64,000 bases of DNA from Pseudomonas migulae NBRC 103157. Its GTDB lineage: Bacteria; Pseudomonadota; Gammaproteobacteria; Pseudomonadales; Pseudomonadaceae. The translations under genes were made by a program, and so were the position numbers. The notes beneath the pieces are model-generated. The model saw only the letters and a list, made by a program, of their open reading frames with translations. It was not told the origin of the DNA and ran no database searches. Shown here one piece after another: positions 51,182 to 60,889 of this stretch. How positions within the stretch are numbered: position 1 is the stretch's first letter; each line of letters opens with the position of its first letter. The DNA lies in contig NZ_BDAG01000006.1 in NCBI RefSeq assembly GCF_002091715.1, positions 1-64,000 on the forward strand. The letters run 5' to 3'.

Positions 51182-53632
51182 ATGACCGCCCAACTGCCCT
51201 GCTACCACTGCGCCCTGCCCGTCCCGGCGGGCAGCCGCTTTACCGCTGCCGTCCTCGGTGAAACCCGCGAGTTCTGCTGCCCGGGTTGCCAGGCTGTGGC
51301 CGAAGCGATTGTCGCGGGTGGGCTGGAAAGCTATTACCAGCATCGCAGCGAAGCCTCGGCCAACCCCGAAACGTTGCCGGTGCAGTTGGTGGACGAGCTG
51401 GCGCTGTATGACCGCGCCGACGTGCAAAAGCCTTTCGTGCACCACGACGGCGAGCTCGCCGAAGCCACCCTGTTGATGGAAGGCATCAGCTGCGCGGCGT
51501 GCGGCTGGCTGATCGAGAAGCACCTGCGCGGCTTGCCGGCGGTGGCGGAAGCGCGGCTGAACCTGTCCAACCATCGCCTGCACGTGCGCTGGGCCGATGC
51601 GCAATTGCCGCTCAGCCAAGTGCTCAGCGAACTACGCCACATCGGCTACGCCGCTCACCCCTATCAGGCAGACCGCGCCAGCGAACAACTGGCCAGCGAA
51701 AACCGCCTGGCCCTGCGCCAGCTCGGCGTCGCCGGGCTGCTGTGGTTCCAGGCGATGATGGCGACCATGGCCACCTGGCCGGAATTCAACATCGACCTCA
51801 GCCCCGAGCTGCACACCATCCTGCGCTGGGTCGCGCTGTTCCTCACCACGCCGATCGTGTTCTACAGCTGCGCACCGTTCTTCAAAGGCGCAATGCGCGA
51901 CCTGCGCACCCGTCACCTGACCATGGACGTTTCGGTGTCGCTGGCGATTGGCAGTGCCTACATCGCCGGGATCTGGACTTCGATCACCGGGGTTGGCGAA
52001 CTGTATTTCGATGCCGTCGGCATGTTTGCGCTGTTCCTGCTCGCCGGGCGTTATCTGGAGCGACGCGCCCGGGAACGCACCGCCGCCGCCACGGCACAAC
52101 TCGTCAATTTGCTGCCGGCCTCGTGCCTGCGCCTGCGCAATGACGGCCAGAGCGAGCGCATCCTGCTCAGCGAACTGCGCGTCGGCGATCATGTGCTGGT
52201 GCATCCCGGCGCGATCCTCCCGGCCGACGGCAAGATCCTTGACGGCCAGTCGAGCATCGACGAATCCCTGCTGACCGGCGAGTACCTGCCGCAACCGCGA
52301 ACGCTCGGTGATGCTGTCACCGCTGGCACCCTGAACGTCGAAGGCGCGCTGACTGTGGAAGTCCTCGCCCTCGGCCAGGACACCCGACTGTCCGCCATCG
52401 TCCGCCTGCTGGACCGCGCTCAGGCCGAGAAGCCCCGACTGGCAGAGATCGCCGACCGCGCCGCGCAATGGTTCCTGCTGCTGACGCTCATCGCATCTGC
52501 CTGCATTGGCCTGCTTTGGTGGGAGCTGGACTCATCGCGCGCTTTCTGGATTGTCCTGGCGATGCTCGTCGCGACCTGCCCGTGCGCCTTGTCCCTCGCT
52601 ACGCCGACTGCCCTCACCGCCGCGACCGGCACGCTACATAAACTGGGGCTTTTGTTGACACGCGGTCATGTGCTGGAAGGCCTGAACCAGATCGACACGG
52701 TGATCTTCGACAAAACCGGCACCCTTACCGAAGGGCGCCTGGCGTTGCGTTCGATCCGCCCCCTCGGCGCACTCGACAGCGATCAGTGCCTGAGCCTCGC
52801 TGCCGCCCTCGAAAACCGTTCCGAACACCCGATCGCCCGTGCATTTGGCCGCGCGCCGCTGGCCGCCGAGGAAGTCCACAGCACACCGGGGCTGGGCCTG
52901 GAAGGTGTGGTCGGCGAGCAACGCCTGCGGATCGGCCAACCGGGTTTTGTCTGTGAACTCAGTGACGCCGCCGTACCGTTGATGCCCGATGAGGCCGGTC
53001 AGTGGCTGTTGCTCGGCGACAGTCAGGGGCCGCTGGCGTGGTTCGTCCTCGACGACCGTTTGCGCGTCGATGCGCCCGCATTATTGAAAGCCTGCAAGGC
53101 GCGTGGCTGGCGCACGTTGCTACTGTCCGGCGACAGCTCGCCGATGGTCGCCAGCGTCGCCGCGGAACTGGGCATCGACGAGGCCCGCGGCGGTTTGCGT
53201 CCGGACGACAAATTGCAGGTCCTGCAACAGTTGCACAAGGAAGGTCGCAAGGTGTTGATGCTCGGCGACGGAGTCAACGATGTTCCGGTGCTGGCGGCCG
53301 CCGACATCAGCGTCGCCATGGGTTCGGCCACCGATCTGGCGAAAACCAGTGCCGACGCCGTGCTGCTGTCCAACCGACTCGACGCGCTGGTGCAAGCTTT
53401 CAGCCTCGCCCGGCGCACCCGTCGGGTAATCATCGAGAACCTGCTGTGGGCCGGGCTGTACAATGGCCTCATGTTGCCGTTCGCCGCCCTCGGCTGGATC
53501 ACGCCGGTGTGGGCCGCGGTCGGCATGTCGATCAGTTCGTTGACCGTGGTGCTGAACGCCCTGCGCCTGACTCGCCTGCCGAGCGCGCCGGCCGCCAGCG
53601 CCACGCCAGAAACCCGCCCGCTGCCGGCTTGA
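51182..53632 (+). CDS. ccoI: Copper-translocating P1B-type ATPase CcoI (FixI)
   Basis: Exports copper to the periplasm for the CuB centre of cbb3 oxidase. The 816-residue protein has an N-terminal CYHCALP, a heavy-metal domain with GISCAACG near 101, eight helices, the CPC motif in TCPCALSLA near 465, the phosphorylated Asp in DKTGTLTEG near 510 and GDGVNDVP. I chose ATG 51182 (MTAQLPCYHC); ATG 51149 is in frame and would add 11 residues. Neither has a strong ribosome site. Confidence 0.96.
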   Translation: MTAQLPCYHCALPVPAGSRFTAAVLGETREFCCPGCQAVAEAIVAGGLESYYQHRSEASANPETLPVQLVDELALYDRADVQKPFVHHDGELAEATLLMEGISCAACGWLIEKHLRGLPAVAEARLNLSNHRLHVRWADAQLPLSQVLSELRHIGYAAHPYQADRASEQLASENRLALRQLGVAGLLWFQAMMATMATWPEFNIDLSPELHTILRWVALFLTTPIVFYSCAPFFKGAMRDLRTRHLTMDVSVSLAIGSAYIAGIWTSITGVGELYFDAVGMFALFLLAGRYLERRARERTAAATAQLVNLLPASCLRLRNDGQSERILLSELRVGDHVLVHPGAILPADGKILDGQSSIDESLLTGEYLPQPRTLGDAVTAGTLNVEGALTVEVLALGQDTRLSAIVRLLDRAQAEKPRLAEIADRAAQWFLLLTLIASACIGLLWWELDSSRAFWIVLAMLVATCPCALSLATPTALTAATGTLHKLGLLLTRGHVLEGLNQIDTVIFDKTGTLTEGRLALRSIRPLGALDSDQCLSLAAALENRSEHPIARAFGRAPLAAEEVHSTPGLGLEGVVGEQRLRIGQPGFVCELSDAAVPLMPDEAGQWLLLGDSQGPLAWFVLDDRLRVDAPALLKACKARGWRTLLLSGDSSPMVASVAAELGIDEARGGLRPDDKLQVLQQLHKEGRKVLMLGDGVNDVPVLAAADISVAMGSATDLAKTSADAVLLSNRLDALVQAFSLARRTRRVIIENLLWAGLYNGLMLPFAALGWITPVWAAVGMSISSLTVVLNALRLTRLPSAPAASATPETRPLPA

Positions 53633-53656
53633 GCCGCGCGGGCATGGAGCCTTCCC

Positions 53657-53875
53657 ATGCCAGCTCTCTACGTGATGATCCCGGCCGCGCTGCTGATCGT
53701 GGCCATCGCGGTCTACATCTTCTTCTGGGCAGTCGACAGCGGTCAGTACGACGACCTCGACGGCCCGGCCCACAGCATCCTGTTCGACGACCAGGATCCG
53801 AAACACACCGCTGCGGTCGACGAAGCCAGCGGCCATCCGGTCAAACCGGACGACAAGGCGCCCCCGCATGTTTGA
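53657..53875 (+). CDS. ccoS: cbb3 oxidase maturation protein CcoS
   Basis: A 72-residue single-helix protein (LYVMIPAALLIVAIAVYIFF) with a charged tail; needed for heme/copper insertion in cbb3. The conserved SGQYDDLDGPAHSILFDD follows the helix. It starts 24 bases after ccoI and overlaps the next gene by 8 bases. Confidence 0.94.
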   Translation: MPALYVMIPAALLIVAIAVYIFFWAVDSGQYDDLDGPAHSILFDDQDPKHTAAVDEASGHPVKPDDKAPPHV

Positions 53876-54551
53876 GTTGGCGCCACTGCTGGTGTCTGCG
53901 GTGATCCTCGGCCTGCTCGGCGGCGGTCATTGCCTGGGCATGTGCGGCGGCTTGATGGGCGCGTTGACCCTGGCGATTCCCAAGGAACAGCGCAGCCGAC
54001 GCTTTCGATTGCTGCTGGCCTACAACCTCGGGCGAATTCTCAGCTACGCCACTGCCGGCCTGCTGATCGGCCTGGCGGGTTGGGCGGTGGCGAACAGCCC
54101 TGCGGCGATGTTCATGCGCATCCTCGCCGGGTTACTGCTGATTGCCATGGGGCTTTATCTCGCGGGCTGGTGGAGCGGGCTGACCCGCATCGAAAGCGTC
54201 GGGCGCGGTCTGTGGCGGCATATCCAGCCCGTCGCGACCAAACTGCTGCCCGTGTCGAGCGTTCCCCGCGCATTGTTGCTCGGCGCGCTCTGGGGCTGGC
54301 TGCCCTGCGGGCTGGTTTACAGCACGCTGCTGTGGTCGGCGAGCCAGGGCAATGCGCTGGACAGTGCATTGCTGATGCTCGCGTTCGGCCTTGGCACCTG
54401 GCCGGTGTTGCTCGCCACCGGGCTGGCGGCCGAGCGTGTCACGGCGCTGTTGCGCAAACGTAGCGTGCGGATGGCCGGAGGACTGCTGGTCATGCTGTTC
54501 GGCATCTGGACCTTGCCGGGGCCGCATCAGCACTGGCTCATGGGGCACTAG
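53868..54551 (+). CDS. TauE/SafE-type (UreH-like) membrane protein of the cbb3 assembly operon
   Basis: A 227-residue inner-membrane protein with six or seven helices. Near the N-terminus GGGHCLGMCGG carries His and two Cys, a metal-binding-type motif conserved in this subfamily. Overlap with ccoS and location before hemN (PA1547 position) make a role in copper or heme delivery to cbb3 likely, but this is inference; the domain name (sulfite exporter) says little about substrate. ATG 53868 is inside ccoS. Confidence 0.88.
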   Translation: MFELAPLLVSAVILGLLGGGHCLGMCGGLMGALTLAIPKEQRSRRFRLLLAYNLGRILSYATAGLLIGLAGWAVANSPAAMFMRILAGLLLIAMGLYLAGWWSGLTRIESVGRGLWRHIQPVATKLLPVSSVPRALLLGALWGWLPCGLVYSTLLWSASQGNALDSALLMLAFGLGTWPVLLATGLAAERVTALLRKRSVRMAGGLLVMLFGIWTLPGPHQHWLMGH

Positions 54552-54565
54552 ATCGGCGGCGCCCC

Positions 54566-54655
54566 CTTCGCGAGCAAGCCCGCTCCCACATTCGACCGAG
54601 TTTCTTCAGGGGGAATGCAATTAAATGTGGGAGCGGGCTTGCTCGCGAAGAGGCC
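54566..54655. repeat. REP pair (family A)
   Basis: CGCGAGCAAGCCCGCTCCCAC and GTGGGAGCGGGCTTGCTCGCG, perfect inverse arms, ending 27 bases before the hemN ANR box. Confidence 0.92.
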
Positions 54656-54681
54656 CGCACCGCCAACACAAATCCTGACCT

Positions 54682-54695
54682 TTGATGCAAATCAA
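54682..54695 (+). promoter_or_regulatory. Perfect ANR (FNR-type) box of hemN
   Basis: TTGAT-GCAA-ATCAA matches all 10 conserved positions. With the centre at 54688.5 a class II start would be near 54730. A CATAGACT segment at 54716-54723 provides a -10 element at the right place. Confidence 0.92.
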
Positions 54696-54759
54696 GAGGC
54701 CCCAACGCCGCACCCCATAGACTTGCCGACACTGCCAGCCTATCCGGGGGAATGCCCGC

Positions 54760-56145
54760 ATGATGCTCGACGCCATTCGTTGGGACACTGATCTGATCCG
54801 CCGTTATGACCTGGCGGGACCGCGCTACACCTCCTACCCGACCGCCGTTCAGTTCGACGGTCATGTCGGCACCTTCGACCTGTTCCATGCGCTGCGCGAA
54901 AGCCGCAAGGCCCTGCGCCCGTTGTCGCTGTATGTGCACGTGCCGTTCTGCGCGAACATTTGCTACTACTGCGCCTGCAACAAAGTCATCACCAAGGATC
55001 GCGGGCGTGCCCTGCCCTACCTGCAACGCCTGGAGCAGGAAATCCAGCTGATCGCCTGCCACCTCGACCCGGCGCAGAAGGTCGAGCAGCTGCACTTCGG
55101 CGGCGGCACGCCAACCTTTCTCAGCCATGACGAATTGCGCCAGCTGATGGCCCAGTTGCGCAAAAGCTTCAACCTGCTGGACGACGACACCGGCGATTAC
55201 GGCATCGAAATCGACCCGCGGGAAGCCGACTGGTCGACCATGGGCCTGCTCCGTGAACTGGGTTTCAATCGGGTCAGCATCGGTTTGCAAGACCTCGACC
55301 CGGCGGTACAACGGGCGGTGAATCGCCTGCAAAGCCTGGAAGAAACCCGGGCGGTGATCGACGCGGCGCGGACGTTGCAATTCCGCTCGATCAACATTGA
55401 CCTGATCTACGGCTTACCCAGACAGACACCCGACAATTTCGCCCGCACCGTCGACGAAGTGATCAACCTGCAACCGGACCGGTTGTCGGTGTTCAACTAC
55501 GCGCACTTGCCGGAGCGCTTCATGCCGCAACGGCGAATCAACAGCGACGAGTTGCCGACCCCGGCGCAGAAACTGGAGATGCTCCAGCGCACCATCGAAC
55601 AACTGACCGCCGCCGGCTATCGCTACATCGGCATGGACCACTTCGCCCTGCCCGACGATGAACTGGCGATTGCCCAGGAAGAATCGACCCTGCAGCGCAA
55701 TTTCCAGGGCTACACCACCCACGGTCATTGCGATCTGATCGGCTTGGGCGTCTCGGCCATCAGCCAGATCGGCGACCTGTACTGCCAGAACAGCAGCGAC
55801 CTGAACCAGTACCAGAACGCCCTGGCCTCCACGCAACTGGCGACCAACCGCGGCCTGCTGTGCAACGCCGATGACCGCGTCCGGCGGGCGGTGATTCAGC
55901 AGTTGATTTGCAGTTTCAACGTGGAATTCGCCGAGATCGAGCAGGCCTTCAACATCGATTTTCGCGGATACTTCGGCGAGTTGTGGCCACAGCTGCAAGG
56001 CATGGCCGAGGATGGGCTGATCGAACTGAACAATGAACGGATCAACGTACTGCCCGCCGGACGATTGCTGGTGCGTTCGGTGTGCATGGTGTTCGATGCC
56101 TACCTGGAACAACAGAACCGCCAGCGGTTTTCGCGAGTGATCTAA
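54760..56145 (+). CDS. hemN: Oxygen-independent coproporphyrinogen III oxidase
   Basis: Radical-SAM enzyme of heme synthesis when oxygen is scarce, supplying heme for the cbb3 oxidases. The 461-residue protein has the cluster motif CANICYYCAC near 64-73, the GGGTPTFL motif, and FGLPRQT-type downstream signature (DLIYGLPRQTPDNF). ATG 54760 is followed by a second ATG; GGGGGAATG lies upstream. It is under a perfect ANR box and next to anr. Confidence 0.97.
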   Translation: MMLDAIRWDTDLIRRYDLAGPRYTSYPTAVQFDGHVGTFDLFHALRESRKALRPLSLYVHVPFCANICYYCACNKVITKDRGRALPYLQRLEQEIQLIACHLDPAQKVEQLHFGGGTPTFLSHDELRQLMAQLRKSFNLLDDDTGDYGIEIDPREADWSTMGLLRELGFNRVSIGLQDLDPAVQRAVNRLQSLEETRAVIDAARTLQFRSINIDLIYGLPRQTPDNFARTVDEVINLQPDRLSVFNYAHLPERFMPQRRINSDELPTPAQKLEMLQRTIEQLTAAGYRYIGMDHFALPDDELAIAQEESTLQRNFQGYTTHGHCDLIGLGVSAISQIGDLYCQNSSDLNQYQNALASTQLATNRGLLCNADDRVRRAVIQQLICSFNVEFAEIEQAFNIDFRGYFGELWPQLQGMAEDGLIELNNERINVLPAGRLLVRSVCMVFDAYLEQQNRQRFSRVI

Positions 56146-56165
56146 CGTTTCATCGCCCCTTCGCC

Positions 56166-56190
56166 GCGCTGTGACAAAATGGCACAGCGC
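56166..56190. promoter_or_regulatory. Perfect inverted repeat between hemN and anr
   Basis: GCGCTGTG (56166-56173) and CACAGCGC (56183-56190) flank ACAAAATGG. It is 20 bases after the hemN stop and 67 bases before the anr ATG. There is no T-run, so it may be a processed or attenuating hairpin or an operator. Confidence 0.45.
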
Positions 56191-56257
56191 TGGCCTGATT
56201 GTCTCGCCGTGGGTTACCCTTACGTCTTATGTGTGTTTTCTCACAAGGATTTAAGAA

Positions 56258-56992
56258 ATGTCCGAGCCAGTAAAGCTGCGCGCTAATAGTCAGGCCCATT
56301 GCAAGGATTGCAGCCTGGCTCCCCTCTGCCTGCCACTTTCTCTGAATCTGGAAGACATGGATGCGCTGGACGACATCGTTAAACGTGGCCGCCCATTGAA
56401 AAAAGGCGAATTCCTGTTCCGCCAGGGCGACGTTTTCGATTCCGTTTATGCAGTACGCTCTGGCGCCCTGAAAACCTTCAGCCTCAGCGATGGCGGTGAA
56501 GAACAGCTCACCGGCTTCCATCTGCCGAGCGAACTGGTCGGGCTGTCGGGCATGGACACGGAAAAGCATCCGGTCTCGGCGCAGGCACTGGAAACCACCT
56601 CGGTCTGCGAAATTCCGTTCGAACGCCTCGACGAACTGGCGCTGCAACTGCCGCAATTGCGCCGTCAGCTGATGCGCGTGATGAGCCGCGAAATCCGCGA
56701 CGATCAACAAATGATGTTGCTGTTGTCGAAAAAAACCGCCGACGAGCGCATTGCCACGTTCCTGGTCAACCTGTCGGCACGCTTCCGCGCTCGCGGCTTC
56801 TCGGCCAATCAGTTCCGCCTGAGCATGTCGCGCAACGAAATCGGCAATTACCTGGGCCTGGCGGTGGAAACCGTGTCACGGGTGTTCACGCGCTTCCAGC
56901 AGAACGAACTGATCGCCGCTGAAGGCAAGGAAATCCATATCCTTGACCCGATCCAGCTCTGCGCCCTGGCCGGCGGCTCGATCGAAGGCTGA
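56258..56992 (+). CDS. anr: Anaerobic transcriptional regulator ANR (FNR family)
   Basis: Oxygen sensor that binds a 4Fe-4S cluster and activates anaerobic/microaerobic genes. The 244-residue protein has cluster ligands Cys15, Cys18 and Cys24 ([11 protein letters not shown]) plus Cys117 (SVCEIPF), matching the FNR pattern, a cyclic-nucleotide-like domain, a dimer helix and the DNA-recognition helix with VETVSRVF (E-SR motif). ATG 56258 has AAGGA 9 bases upstream. Position after hemN matches P. aeruginosa. Confidence 0.98.
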   Translation: MSEPVKLRANSQAHCKDCSLAPLCLPLSLNLEDMDALDDIVKRGRPLKKGEFLFRQGDVFDSVYAVRSGALKTFSLSDGGEEQLTGFHLPSELVGLSGMDTEKHPVSAQALETTSVCEIPFERLDELALQLPQLRRQLMRVMSREIRDDQQMMLLLSKKTADERIATFLVNLSARFRARGFSANQFRLSMSRNEIGNYLGLAVETVSRVFTRFQQNELIAAEGKEIHILDPIQLCALAGGSIEG

Positions 56993-57071
56993 ATCCGGCG
57001 ATCGCGGCTGAGCGAAACGGTTCAGCCGCCGTTATACTGCGACGTTTGCAGCCTGCCAGGACAACTCGACG

Positions 57072-57620
57072 ATGGTCTTCGACTCCTTCGACATCAAATC
57101 CCTGATCCGCCCTGTGATCGACTTCCCGAAACCGGGCGTCATCTTTCGCGACATCACCCCGCTGTTCCAGTCGCCCACCGCCCTGCGCCTGGTGATGGAC
57201 AGCTTTGCCCACCGTTACCTCGAGGCTGATTTCACCCACATCGGTGCCATGGATGCCCGTGGTTTCCTGATCGGCTCGGTGCTGGCCTATCAGTTGAACA
57301 AGCCGCTGGTGCTGTTCCGCAAACAAGGCAAACTGCCGGCCGACGTGCTGGCCGAGGGTTATGCGACCGAGTACGGCGAAGCCTTCCTTGAAGTGCACGC
57401 CGACAGCCTTTGCGAAGGCGATTCGGTGGTGATGTTCGATGATTTGATCGCCACCGGCGGCACGCTGATCGCGGCGGCCAACCTGATTCGACGCATGGGT
57501 GCGCGGGTGCATGAAGCGGCGGCGATCATTGATTTGCCGGAGTTGGGTGGGTCGCAGCGGCTGGAAGATATGGGGATTCCTACTTTCTGCCTGACGCAGT
57601 TTGCGCTTAGCGATAAGTAA
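57072..57620 (+). CDS. apt: Adenine phosphoribosyltransferase
   Basis: Salvages adenine to AMP using PRPP. The 182-residue protein has the PRPP-binding [17 protein letters not shown] and the N-terminal [27 protein letters not shown] -10-like element at 57034-57039 lies in the spacer after anr, so it probably has its own promoter. Adenine is also a by-product of MTA metabolism; the two genes are not linked here. Confidence 0.96.
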   Translation: MVFDSFDIKSLIRPVIDFPKPGVIFRDITPLFQSPTALRLVMDSFAHRYLEADFTHIGAMDARGFLIGSVLAYQLNKPLVLFRKQGKLPADVLAEGYATEYGEAFLEVHADSLCEGDSVVMFDDLIATGGTLIAAANLIRRMGARVHEAAAIIDLPELGGSQRLEDMGIPTFCLTQFALSDK

Positions 57621-57637
57621 GGGGTGCCTTCACGGGC

Positions 57638-57736
57638 CTCTTCGCGAGCAAGCCCGCTCCCACATTTAATCTCCTGCGCACACAAAATTTGTGTTCGACA
57701 GCAATCAAATGTGCGGGCTTGCTCGCGATGAGGCCA
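57638..57736. repeat. REP pair (family A)
   Basis: CGCGAGCAAGCCCGCTCCCAC at the left; the right arm has lost a few bases (AATGTGCGGGCTTGCTCGCG). The centre contains a CACAAAATTTGTG palindrome. Confidence 0.85.
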
Positions 57737-57752
57737 GCAGCCACACCACCAA

Positions 57753-58901
57753 CTAAAGCCCCATCTGCTTGCTGATAATCTCGTTCATCACTTCCCGCGT
57801 CCCGCCACCAATCGACAAGATGCGATTGTCCCGATAAAGCCGCTCCACCAGACTTTCGCGCATATACCCCAAGCCCCCCAGAATCTGCACCGCATCGCTG
57901 GTAATCCGATCCGCCGTGTCCGTCGCGAAATTCTTGGCCATGGAAATCTCCTTGATCACACTCTGCCCGGCAGCCATTTTTGCCGCCTGCCGATAGGTGA
58001 ATTCCCGTGAGACCTCCAGTGCCGTAGCCATTTCCGCAAGGCGATGCTTGAGCACCTGAAACTTGCCGATCGGTTTCCCGAACGCCTCGCGCTGACGCGC
58101 CCACTTCAGGCTTTCTTCCAGCGCCAGTTGCGCGGTCATGTTGGCCATCAGCGCCAAGGCCAGGCGTTCACTCTGGAAGTTGCCCATGATGCAGGCGAAG
58201 CCCATGTTTTCGGCGCCGATCAGATTGCCTGCAGGTACGCGGCAATCGTCGAAGAACAACTCGGCTGTGTCCGACGCCCACCACCCCATTTTCTTCAATT
58301 GGCGGCCCACGGTGAAACCCGGCGTGCCCTTCTCGATCAGCAACAGACTGATGCCGCCGAATCCGGGCGCGCCGGTACGCACCGCGACGGTGTAGTAATC
58401 CGCGCGCACGCCGCTGGTAATAAAGGTTTTGCTGCCGCTGACCCGGTAAAAGTCGCCGTCGCGCACGGCGCGGGTTTGCAGGTTGGCCACATCGGAGCCG
58501 CCACTGGGCTCGGTGACGGCCAGTGCGCTGATCTTCTCGCCGGCCAGTACCGACGGCACCACGCGATCCCGGACCTCGGGCCTGGCCCATTTGAGGATCG
58601 GCGGCAAGCCGATGTCCAGCGAGCCTAACCCGGCGACCAATCCGCCGGAGCCGCAGCGCATCAACTCTTCGCTGGCGGCGATTTTGGCGAACAGATCACC
58701 TTCGTGACTGCCGCCCAGGGCTTCGGGGTAACCGATCCCCAGAATCCCTGCCGCACCGGCCTTGAGGTAAAGCTCCCGGGGAAAGCTTTCGGCCTCCTCC
58801 CACTGTTCGATGTCCGGAAGAATCTCGCGCTCGACGAAACGTCTGACGCTGTCACGGACCAATTGGTGGTTGGGGTCGAAGTATTCCTGAAAGGCAGGCA
58901 T
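57753..58901 (-). CDS. Acyl-CoA dehydrogenase
   Basis: A 382-residue FAD-dependent dehydrogenase with all three ACAD domains. Signature VTEPSGGSDV is near 130-140, the FAD/substrate region KTFITSGVRADYYTVAVRT follows, and GGTREVMNEI near the C-terminus provides the catalytic Glu region. Chain-length preference cannot be read. It occupies the PA1535 position. ATG 58901 is preceded by an A-rich, weak ribosome site. Confidence 0.93.
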   Translation of the reverse strand: MPAFQEYFDPNHQLVRDSVRRFVEREILPDIEQWEEAESFPRELYLKAGAAGILGIGYPEALGGSHEGDLFAKIAASEELMRCGSGGLVAGLGSLDIGLPPILKWARPEVRDRVVPSVLAGEKISALAVTEPSGGSDVANLQTRAVRDGDFYRVSGSKTFITSGVRADYYTVAVRTGAPGFGGISLLLIEKGTPGFTVGRQLKKMGWWASDTAELFFDDCRVPAGNLIGAENMGFACIMGNFQSERLALALMANMTAQLALEESLKWARQREAFGKPIGKFQVLKHRLAEMATALEVSREFTYRQAAKMAAGQSVIKEISMAKNFATDTADRITSDAVQILGGLGYMRESLVERLYRDNRILSIGGGTREVMNEIISKQMGL

Positions 58902-58990
58902 CGGCGAACTCCACTGAGGGGTTCAGCGAAGTTAACCGAGCGCTTGCTTGGTTTTCAACAGGATTGTGTGAATCAGGTGGACCGAGGTGC

Positions 58991-59075
58991 CTGGATCGCC
59001 GGCAAGCCGGCTCCTACAAGGACGCGTGATATCTCTGTAGGAGCCGGCTTGCTGCGGGCGGCGTTCCGACGATGG
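58991..59075. repeat. REP arms (family B) in outward orientation
   Basis: GCCGGCAAGCCGGCTCCTAC (58997-59016) then TGTAGGAGCCGGCTTGCTGC (59036-59055). The tails face each other, opposite to the usual order, and the right copy is the CTGCGGGCGGCGTTCCGACG variant. Confidence 0.8.
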
Positions 59076-59089
59076 CGTCGGTTCGAACA

Positions 59090-59692
59090 CTACAAAGCGA
59101 TCGGCTTACGCCCCGCAAACGAATGCGCCAACGTCCCGCCGTCCACCAATTCCAGCTCGCCACCCAACGGCACGCCGTGGGCGATACGCGAGGCGATCAG
59201 GCCTTTGTTGTTGAGCAACTGGGCGATGTAGTGCGCCGTAGCTTCACCTTCGACCGTCGGGTTGGTCGCGAGAATGACTTCGGTGAAGGTACCCGCCTCT
59301 TCGATCCGTGCCAGCAACTGCGGAATCCCGATGGCTTCCGGCCCGAGCCCGTCGAGCGGTGACAGATGGCCCTTGAGCACGAAATAGCGTCCACGGAAAC
59401 CGGTCTGCTCCACCGCGTAGACATCCATCGGTCCTTCCACCACGCACAGCAAGGTGTCGTCGCGACGGGTATCGGCACATTGCGGGCACAGGTCGTCTTC
59501 GGTCAGCGTGCGGCACAAACGGCAGTGCCCCACGCCTTCCATGGCCTGGCTCAACGCCGACGCCAGGCGCGAGCCACCGCTGCGATCACGTTCGAGCAGC
59601 TGCAAGGCCATGCGCTGGGCAGTTTTCTGACCCACGCCTGGCAAAATTCGCAGGGCATCGATCAGTTGGCGAATCAAAGGGCTGAAGCTCAT
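59090..59692 (-). CDS. recR: Recombination protein RecR
   Basis: Acts with RecF and RecO to load RecA on gapped DNA. The 200-residue protein has the N-terminal helix-hairpin-helix ([14 protein letters not shown]), the Cys4 zinc finger (CRLCRTL with CPQC), and the Toprim domain ([12 protein letters not shown]). ATG 59692 gives [12 protein letters not shown]; a TTG at 59710 would add six residues. In P. aeruginosa it lies with ybaB and dnaX, as here with one gene inserted. Confidence 0.97.
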   Translation of the reverse strand: MSFSPLIRQLIDALRILPGVGQKTAQRMALQLLERDRSGGSRLASALSQAMEGVGHCRLCRTLTEDDLCPQCADTRRDDTLLCVVEGPMDVYAVEQTGFRGRYFVLKGHLSPLDGLGPEAIGIPQLLARIEEAGTFTEVILATNPTVEGEATAHYIAQLLNNKGLIASRIAHGVPLGGELELVDGGTLAHSFAGRKPIAL

Positions 59693-59758
59693 GGGGGAAA
59701 CGTCCGACAAAACAACGAGACGCGGTTTATACCCGCGCCTCGAATGAGCGTCAATTAT

Positions 59759-60793
59759 TCAGTCCTGAGCGACCCGCACCACCAGTTTGCCGAAGTTGCG
59801 TCCTTCCAGCAGACCGATGAACGCCTCGGGTGCATTTTCGAGACCATCGACCACGTCTTCACGGAATTTCACCTTGCCGTCGCGCACCCACGGCGCCATG
59901 GCGCTGATAAATTCCGGCTGGCGATCACCATAGTCATCAAACACGATGAAACCCTGGATGCGCACACGTTTGGTCAACAACGTGCGCTGCAATTGCGGCA
60001 GGCGATCCGGGCCGGTCGGGGCCTCGTGGGCATTGTACGACGCGATCAAACCGCAAAGTGGAATGCGAGCCTTGGGGTTGAGCAACGGCACCACCGCGTC
60101 GAAAACCTTGCCACCGACGTTCTCGTAATAGATGTCGATGCCCTGGGGACATGCCAGCGCCAGCTCATGGGCGAAGTCGGGGCTCTTGTGATCGATGCAG
60201 GCATCGAAGCCCAGCTCATCTACCACATAACGGCACTTGTCCGCGCCACCCGCCACACCGACCACACGCAGGCCCTTGATCTTCGCCACCTGGCCGACCA
60301 CCGAACCCACGGCACCGGACGCCGCAGCGACCACCAGGGTTTCGCCGGATTGGGGTTGGCCGATGTCCATCAACCCCATGTAAGCGGTCATCCCAGGCAT
60401 GCCGAGCACGCCCAGCGCCATCGACGGGCTCGGCAGCCCGGACGGCACGGGAGTGATGTTGCGACCGTCGCTGATGCTGTGGCTCTGCCACCCGGTAGCG
60501 CCGACGACCAGATCACCTTCGTGAAACCTGGGATTCATCGAACGCTCGACCCGGCTGACAGCCCCGCCAGTCATCACCTCGCCGATTTCTACCGGCGCCG
60601 CGTAGGAAGGCGCGTCACTCATGCGTCCGCGCATGTAGGGGTCCAGTGAAAGAAAAAGGGTCTTGAGCAGCACCTGACCGTCGGCCAGGTCCGGCAGCGC
60701 TTCCCTTTCCAGGCGAAAATTCTCTGGCGTCGGTGCGCCAACCGGGCGGGACGCCAGGACGATACGTTGGTTGAGGGTCAATGCTTCTGGCAT
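59759..60793 (-). CDS. NADP-dependent oxidoreductase, CurA/leukotriene B4 12-hydroxydehydrogenase type
   Basis: A 344-residue medium-chain reductase lacking zinc ligands. It starts LTLNQRIVLASRPVGAPT, has LSLDPYMRGRMSD and the nucleotide motif AASGAVGSVVGQVAKIKG. The family reduces alpha,beta-double bonds of enals/enones such as curcumin; real substrate unknown. ATG 60793 has AAGGAG at 8-base spacing. An open frame to 61012 is translated REP and was rejected. It separates recR from ybaB, unlike the compact P. aeruginosa order. Confidence 0.92.
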   Translation of the reverse strand: MPEALTLNQRIVLASRPVGAPTPENFRLEREALPDLADGQVLLKTLFLSLDPYMRGRMSDAPSYAAPVEIGEVMTGGAVSRVERSMNPRFHEGDLVVGATGWQSHSISDGRNITPVPSGLPSPSMALGVLGMPGMTAYMGLMDIGQPQSGETLVVAAASGAVGSVVGQVAKIKGLRVVGVAGGADKCRYVVDELGFDACIDHKSPDFAHELALACPQGIDIYYENVGGKVFDAVVPLLNPKARIPLCGLIASYNAHEAPTGPDRLPQLQRTLLTKRVRIQGFIVFDDYGDRQPEFISAMAPWVRDGKVKFREDVVDGLENAPEAFIGLLEGRNFGKLVVRVAQD

Positions 60794-60889
60794 GTGAGCG
60801 TCTCCTTTGATCGATGAATTCGGCGGTATAGGGGAGCAGACCTTTGTGGCGGTGGGGCGTTCGATGTTTTTGTCCGGGACCGAGTCGAC

